Shown here one piece after another: positions 53,001-62,000 of a DNA stretch of 64,000 nucleotides. The notes under the pieces were generated by a model. That model made no database searches. It saw nothing but the letters and a program-made list of their open reading frames with translations, and was not told the DNA's origin. Each line of letters starts with the position of its first letter. Positions within the stretch are counted from its first letter, which is position 1. Origin of the DNA: Hippopus hippopus (taxonomy: Eukaryota > Mollusca > Bivalvia > Cardiida > Cardiidae); the NCBI GenBank assembly GCA_946811185.2, contig OX328112.1, positions 16,969,215 through 17,033,214 of the forward strand. The letters run 5' to 3'. Made by a program: the position numbers and the translations under genes.

Positions 53001-56000
53001 CAATAAGAAAATACCAAGACTATACCTCCAAGTCTTTTCCTCAACATTACATGGATTTCTCGCTCCACAAACGTTCTGTTAAACCTAAAGTTGTCGACTG
53101 TGAAGGTTGTACCAGCCATTGTTCGGATTGAGCTTGTTATAATCTTCCTGAACACTGGGTCGTAGTCATGTACAAATAAGGTAAATAGCTGCCCAATTTC
53201 CTTTGGTCTGAAAGAACAATTTGTTTGTATTAAAGTTAAACGCCATTTTAACAGCTTAGGTCATATCATGGCGGTCAGTGCACCTACGCATGAATTTCCT
53301 TGTGTTCTCATCCCAGTACTGACACAAATTTCTTTTTAGGTCAGCGACTACTTTTCTCACCTGCTTCAGAGGTGAGAGGCAAAATGTTTGCCTCAACCCG
53401 GTATCAAACCTGCAACCACCAAGTCAGATACCCTTACCACTGAGCTACCCAGCCCAGCACTTTATGGGTTGACATTAAGCCTACATGAAGATATTTTACA
53501 AAACTAGTGACACCAGATAAAAGGAAGAAATGACACAAAAGATCATTTTTGTAGGAAATAACAGTGTTTTTTTCTCAGTGTGATATCTTATGAGTTTGTA
53601 AGCACTTTATCTCTGTCATATTTCATCTTGCAAAATAGTGTGCACTACATCTCACAATCATATCTCAACTTATAAAATAGTTTTATGAAATAGTGCTCAC
53701 TTTATCTCATTTTGATATCTCCTTGTAAAATAAGTGTGGATTTCATCTGTCTGTGACATTAAACTTGGCAAAATAGCATGCACTATATCTCATTGTAATA
53801 CCTCACCTTGTTAAATACTGTGCCCTTTTTTCTCATTGTAACATCTTGCCTTCTAAATTATGCAGGGATGCATCTAGAAATTGGCAAGTTGTGGGGCTGT
53901 GCCCGCCATAATTTCTGAAGCTGGGGGGCAATGAACATAATTTGGGGGGAATGCATATCAAGACTATTTTATTTGCTTTGGGACTGTTTATACTAGATCT
54001 AATCAATTTACAGGCAATGCATACGTTACCCTTTAAAGAATTACATTTTGTATCCGGACTATAGTTACATAAGTCTTCGTTTGAAGCTGACAGCCTAATC
54101 AGGTGAAAGACATGTCGGTACGTAAAGTTATGTCATGCACGGCTATTTGTGGGAAGGCAATGTCACATACCTATCCAGCTTCAATGTTCTTCAGTTACAA
54201 CATCCAACAGTGAAATAATTGCACTTTTTAGTCCCTAATACACCAAGCACAAAACATATTATTTTGGAGTCAACTTCGAGTCACGGTCAATTGGCTTTCC
54301 AGGACTTTCCATAAAAGCTTCTTTTTTTTTGACCCAAGTCTTCACATCATCGTTAGTACCAGAATCACTAGTATAATCTTAAGAAATTATTATTATATTG
54401 GCGATTTCCTCCTGGCAGTCATGGTGAAATAATGTAGCAAACAGTCGCCATTTTCCACCGTATCGGAATGAAACATGTGGCTCGACAAGTCAAGGTGTAA
54501 GTTCACTTCTATCGGAAATCTCATTTAAAAAAAATGGTATTACCCATATGTAGTTATCTATCGCAGAAATAAAACGTCTGAAAATTGCGATTGAGATCGC
54601 TTTGGATTATTCTATTTGAAAACCATGGGGTACAGACACCCAACTGACGTCACAGATCAGAATTACGTAGGCAAATCATCGGAATTTAGAGCTTGTGCTA
54701 ATGACATCATTCTTTTTTCGCGGGCTTTATGTAGTAATAGTAACCATATTTGGAATATATGTTATCCATATATGGTAAATTGGGGCGGAGTCACTGAAGA
54801 GACTGATAAGCGATCGTAACAATTTGGCCAATTCCGTACCTACATCTTACACTTGAACTCCGGATCACCCGAGGTATGCCGAATGACTAGGAATAACGAT
54901 TTCGGTGAATTGATAGTTTTATTGCCCTCGTTCGATTTTTTTTTTTTTTGAATTATGCACTTTTTATGAGTGACAGACTACGAGATGAAGACTTTGTTAG
55001 ATCTAGATCTAGCTGAATTTAAGTCATAAATTTGCGGGATTTGCCCGCGGAAAATTGATAAATAGGGGGGCAATCACAAAAATTTGCGGCAATCCCGCAA
55101 GGCCGCGCTCTAGATGCAACCCTGATTATGTGCACTGTATCTCATTGTGACATCCTACCTTTTAAATTATGTGCACTGTATCTTATTGTTATATCTCACC
55201 TTACAAAACAATGTGAATATATCATATTGTAATAGCTCATCTTATCAAAAACTGTTCACTATATGTCATTGTGATATCTCACTTTACAGTCTGCACTATA
55301 TTGAGTTGTAATATATTTCACCTTAGAAAATAGTGTGCAATATATCTCATTGTGATATCTCACTTTACAGTGTGCATTTTATCCAGTAGTAATGCCTCAC
55401 ATTAGAAAAAAGTGTGTACTATATCTCACTGTGATATCTGATTTTACAGTGTGCACTGTATCCAATTGTAATATCTCACCTTAGAAAATAGTGTGCACTA
55501 TATCTCATTGTGATAGGTATAGTATCCACAGTAAATACACTCATCTCATCTACAACATTATGCACTGAGCCCTGAAATCTTACGAACTGTGTATCTGGAC
55601 CAAGGATATAACATCCACGATAAAACACTTCATCTCTCTCTACCACACCTGTCAGTTTGCTCTGCTTCAAGGCAATCTGTCAATAAAAGAAGAAAGTCTT
55701 TTATCAAATGTACCAGATTCTGGGCCTCACACATAGTGTTTAATATACAAAAGCAGAAATTTAACCTTAACTGGATGATGAAATTTCAGAATTGTACAAA
55801 TCAAGAGCATTTGCAGACATATCACATGCGGCAAAAATTATCGGATTTGCCTTCAAAAGAATAAATAAGTAGTTGAAAAAGAGGAAAATGCAACTTACCA
55901 CTGACTAATGCTCTCAAAGACAGAGGATAGTTTATGGTATTAGCTAGGCACTTTGTTACTCTTTATCGGATGATGCCGATCCCCGGTAGCTCAGTTGTGG

Positions 56001-59000
56001 GTTCAATCTCTGGCTAGGCCAATTTCTTTCCGAGGATTGATGATAGTCAATGCGAAAGGATTCATTCCTCTCTCACCGCTGATCATTGTTTCGACGATGG
56101 TTATGTGGGAAAGCAGCCAGCGGCTTGGAAAGAATATTGTGTGGAGTACTGGTAAAAGAAACTCCAGGAAAGCATGGATAGGTGCACTGGCCACCGTGAT
56201 ATAACTGAAATAATGTTGAAAATGGCGTTAAACACCATACAATCCAATCCAATCTTTATCAGATGATAAAATATAAAACTTGCCCAAATTGAAAGCATTT
56301 GTAGACGACAGTTTAACTGTTGATTAAAAGATTGGATTTATCTATGAAAGGTTAGAAAACATGGTACATGTAGTAGCCAACGTTTTCTTCTTAAACTACC
56401 TAATCTATCCTTCTAAAGACAAATGCCATCATTTGAACGACTGTTCTTTGTTGTCTGCAGAAAGTTTCGATAAGTCAAAAGTTTTGTCACCAACTAACAA
56501 GTTAAATACCAGTCTTGATTCTGAGTGTGTAATAACGTTATAACCCTTACCAAGCCTTTACCACACAATCATGAGTTTTAACAACACCAAGAAAGGGGTC
56601 TTTTTAAAACATGAAGGGAAAAGGAGAAAATGATGGTAACCAGCATTTTCTCCTTTTCCCACAATGTTTTCTAACATTTCAGAGACAAATCCCATAATTT
56701 GAATTGTCATCTGCAACTGCTTTGAATTTGGACCCGTCTAAATTTTTTTGTGTGGTAAAGGGGAAAGCCATTAAGCAGTTCTTACCTGATGATATTCCAG
56801 GTACACAAAACTAGCAGGGAACAGTCCAACGAACAAAATGAGGCCAATGAATGCCAGTACAAGTACACCAATTAGAATCAGTCGATTAGGGGGTTGTCTT
56901 CGCAAAAACTCAGCCAATCTGTTTCCTTTCCTGCAGAAGTAAACTAAAACTGTGGCAAAGCAGACAAAAACCCCCTATCAGCACCCTGTCACTGAAGCAG
57001 CACAATCAGAGAACAGAAACAGCATGGAAACAATTTTCAAACAAAGTTCACCTCTGACTTTGATCTTTGATGCATGTGACGTAAAAATAATAGGACACCT
57101 CCTTGGGTCATGAGCAACACTTTTATAAACATTAAAGGTCCTAGGTCAAACCGCTTTTGAGTTAAAGCACAGAAACAAGGAAAGTCTACAGGCAGACAGA
57201 TTGACAGACAGACCAACAGACATGGTGAAACCAGTATAACCCCTTTACTTCACAGGTGGTGAGTATAAATATCTTAATTAGAACAGTAATTTCCACTTCA
57301 GAAAGCTATATTGCTACATTCTTAATTATATTTATTCCACCCTTTACCACACAATCCCAACTTTTAATGACCCTGAGAAAGAAAACATTGTGGGTAATGG
57401 AGAAAATGCAGGTTACCAGTATTTTCTCCTTCGCCCACAATTTTTTCTACCGTATCAAAGACAAATTCCATCATTAAAGCCATATTTGAATTGTTGTCAA
57501 TGAACAAGTCCACAATTCTGTTGTGTGGTTAAGAAATGAAGCCCTTTGCTATATTATTTCAGTTAAACTGCAGTGGCCAGTGCACCTATCCAGAGTTTCT
57601 TTTACAAGTGCTTCAATCAACTTTCTCTCCGAGCCACTGACTGCTTCTCCAAATAAAACATTAAAACACTGTTCCACCCAGAGACAGAAATGAATCCTGT
57701 CACAGTAATCATCATCAAACCTTGGACAGAATTTGGCCAAGCTGAATATCAAAACTGTAATTCCTGATCACAAGTCCTGCACTTTACGGACTGAGGTACT
57801 AAGTATTACAGTATCTAAGAAAGCAACCACAGAGTTCATTTGTAAACATTCACACATCAAAACAAACCAATAACGAGATGATATTGGAGATATCAGATTG
57901 ATTGATTGTTTGGTGTTTAATGCTGTTTTCAACATTATTTCAGTTATATTGCAGTGGCCAGTGCACCTATTCATGCTTTCCTGGAGTCTCTTATACCAGT
58001 ACTCCGCGCAATTTTCTTTCCAAGCCACTGGCTGCTTTTCCACATAATCATTGTAATAACAATGGTCAGCGGTGGGAGAGGAATGAATCCTGTCGCAATG
58101 ACTATCATCAATCCTCGGAAAGAAATTGGCCAAGCCAGGGATCGAACCCATGCCCCCCTGTTCTCAAGTCCTGCACGCTACCGACTGAGCTACCGGGCAG
58201 AGATATTAGAAGACTATGGCAAATAAAAGTGCCAATATAATAATGTCACCTTTTTTAAATCCAAAAGAAATGATTTTTTTTTCAAATATTTCACAAGTCA
58301 CTTGCATAAAGTAAGATTTACAGGCAACTGCAGTTGTGTAAGAAAAGATTTAACCCTTAGCCTGCCAAATTTACTTTTAATTATTAACCCTTAGACTTCT
58401 AAGCGCGACTCAAGGACCTTTTGCAGGCAGTGTAGATCAAGATCAGACTGCACAGAACGTGCAGTCTGATCTTTGATCTGCACTGTCCGATAAGGAGATA
58501 TCCTTTCCCACAAAAATACCTTTGAGATAGCACAATTTGGGTTTTTACAATCAGTTTGAAAGTTTCAATTCACTTAATAAGCAGGACAAGGATTAAAGCT
58601 ATTGATTTCTTTAATTTATGGAAATTTCATTATTGAAACCAACATCAGAGAAGTGAAGAGTATGAATCAAGATAAGACTGTATGTAAAACAGGCTGATCT
58701 TGGTCTAAACTCTCTGTAAAATATATTTGTCCATAGGTAAGCTAGAGAAGAAGGGTTCAACTCCAACATTCATTACAGATTTTTATACCTTGCTTCCTCT
58801 GTTCCTTCCTCCATATAACTGACAGGTCCTGAAAAATGAACAGTTCTTGTTTATGAATGCTAAAAATGCCGTATAAATAAAAAACTTAGTCGTATAACAG
58901 AAAGATAGTTCTTGACATTTCTCTAACCATTTTCACAAGTAATAACAGACAGGGAAAGAAATGCAAAAAAATTCCTAATGGAAATTCCCACTCCATTACA

Positions 59001-62000
59001 CTGCTTCCAATCAACTGTATCTAACCTGGTAACATAGTGATCTACTTCGGCTTAAAGTTTTAAGTTTGTTTTTGACATTTACCTTTAAGTAACAATAGCT
59101 GCAAAAAGTAAACAAAGAGGGTATTAAAATGCATTTAAATTCAAATGATATCGTTTAAAAGTATGGAAATTATTGTGAAGATAACAATCTGTTATTGTAC
59201 AGTTGGTCCAAATGTTAGTTGCTGGCAGAGAAATTAATTTCAAAACTAGGTTAAAAGTTGCCAAGTCACTGTATCTTTTTTTCACTTTTTGCCTGAATTT
59301 AAAATTCATTTTTCTGCCAGCAACTAATATTTTCCATACTTTTAAATGGTATGATATAAATTTAAATGCATTTTAACACCTGTATTGCTTTTTTGCCACT
59401 ATTTGGCCTTTCATATTTAAACAAGTTAAGGCAGAGAGGGAAACAAATGAAAAAAATCCTTACTGGAAGTTCTCTCTCCATTTCGCTGCATAGTGTCAAC
59501 TGTATCCAAACATATAGTGCTATTACCTTGATCTACTCTTGCACTTGCTGAGTTTTTCTCCTCCGGACTTAGCTGCAACAGTCAAATGCATTCTTTGTGG
59601 AATTGAATTTTACCATATCATTTCAGACTACTCCAAATTGAAAGCTTTTGCAGACGACAAATAAAATGTGGCTAAAATGACGATTTCTGTCTTTGGTAGG
59701 GTAGAAAATGTTATGTTACCAGCAATTTCTCCTTTTCCCTCAATGTTTTCAAAAGTCCTTTTCCATGGGGATTGATAGAAATTGGGATTGTGGGGTAAAG
59801 GGTTAAATAAATATGCTTGTATTTGTATAAAAATGTGTTTCATCTAGTATTAAACAATACCCATGTTTTCATAATCCAGATGAAACTTTCAAAACCTTGC
59901 AGGAAAAGGAGGAAATTTGTCATTTTCTCTCTTTTCCGCAATATTTCCTGTTTTTTCAAGGACAAATCGTACCATTCGGACATCAATGGCCTTCTGCAAG
60001 TGCATTCAGTATGGACCAGTGTAGAACTTTAGTTGTCTGGGAAAGAGTTACTTCAGTCTAGAAAAATGTCGTAAAAATAAGCTTTTGGTGAGCTTAACTC
60101 TTTACCAAACAACAAAATTGTGGTTGAATTTGAAAGGAAATTAATGGTCTCTATCATTCTTAATGCTAATACTACCCACACAAATTACAAATTAAACACC
60201 TGAGGATGCAGTACACAGTTTAGACCTTGGGGTTAAGATGCAGTACACAGTCTAGGCATTGAGGAATCAATAACTCTTCTTCAAGTTTTCATGACCCTAA
60301 AGACTAAGGCTTCTGAAAACATTGCAGTAATACCTTGCACAAAGACACTCAGTGCCCCATGCTGAAATGGATCTCCAGATTTCCTCAAATATCAAGGAAC
60401 ATTAACACAAAACACTCATTTACTTTACAAACACCCCCATGAGTTAATGACCCTAAGGAAGGCCTTTGAAAACTGTGTATGAAAAGAAGATGCTGCTATC
60501 CAGCATCTTCCCCTTTTCCATCAACTATTTTCTCCTTTCAAGGATGATTCCCGTCATTTGATTCCTATTTGATTTGTCATTCAAACATGCATTCGAAATC
60601 GAAGTCTAAAATTTTGCAAATGGTAAAGGGTTTCAAGTATGGAATGTTTCAATTAGAAAAATACAACTACTGGGAAAGCTTATGCTTTCAATTTACCTGA
60701 ATGTAAATTTTTTAACCCTTTCCCAAACAACAAATTTTAGACTCTTCTAAACTGATAGGATCCACAGACGACGAATTCAGAATGGGTACAAATGAGTTTT
60801 AGGTCTCTGATAGGGTAGAAAATATTGTGGGAAAAGGAGAAATGCTGGTTACCAGCATTTTCTCCTTTCCCTCAATGTTTTCAAAGGCCTTCTTTCCCAG
60901 GGTCGTGAAAACCAGGGATTGTTTGGTTAATTATGTGATTGTTAGACTTTTCTCTCATTGTTTTGTGAATTAACCCTTTACCACATAAATATGACTTTTT
61001 ACTACCATAGAGTATTACATGTATGTCTTTTAAAAACACTGGACAAAGCAACAATTGCTTGTAACAAGCAGTTGCTCTTTATCCCTCTATATTTCCCTCT
61101 CAATGTTTTCCAAACATTTAAAAGATGGATTTGTTTCATTCCTTCACAAGCATGCTCTTTTGAGTAATTTGAATTACATTTAGTTTTTGAAAGATCATAA
61201 TTTGGTTTGTAGGGTAAAGGGTTAGGTGATTGAGATGTATCAAGAGCTAAAAATCGCACAAAGAGTGACTTAACCCTTTACCAAACAATCCCTGGTTTTA
61301 ATGACCCAAAGGAAGAAGCCTTCTGAAAACACTGTGGGAAAAGGAGAAAATGCTGGTAACTCTTTCAAAGTTAAGTTTCAGTTTTTGAGTCACGTTTATT
61401 TTGTTGTCTGCAGATGCTTTCAATTTGGACCAGTCTAAGACTTTGTTGTTTGGTAAAGAGTTAAGAAAGTATGGAAATTTTACCTGACTATCTCTTGTAC
61501 TGTTCTATAAATATGGAAATACACAGACAATTTCTTTTCTAACAATCAAAGCACAAGGCTGACAGATTTATTCTTTTCTTATATATCTCAGTTGGAAGCT
61601 GATAGCTACAGCAAATAGTTAGACAAGTTTTTAGCTTTTATTTCTAATCTCAAACTAAGGCAGACATTCATAGCAAATACACAACAGATTTCAATTTTTC
61701 ACCTTCATTGCTCATCTCCACAGAAAGCAACAGGCATATAATATGGGTTAACTCTTTACCACACAACAAAATTTTAGACTTGTTCAAATTGAAAACATCT
61801 GCATGTTACAAATTAAAATGCTCTCAAATAACTGGATTATTCTTTGAAATTTTAAAAAATATTGAGAGAAATCTGGAAAATGCTGTTAACCAGCATTTTC
61901 TCCTTTTCTCATAATGTTTCCAAAAGCCCTCTTTTTCAGGGTTGTGAAACTTTCACAAAATTGTTTGGTAAAGTGTTTATTGTAACCAGAAGCAGACTAT

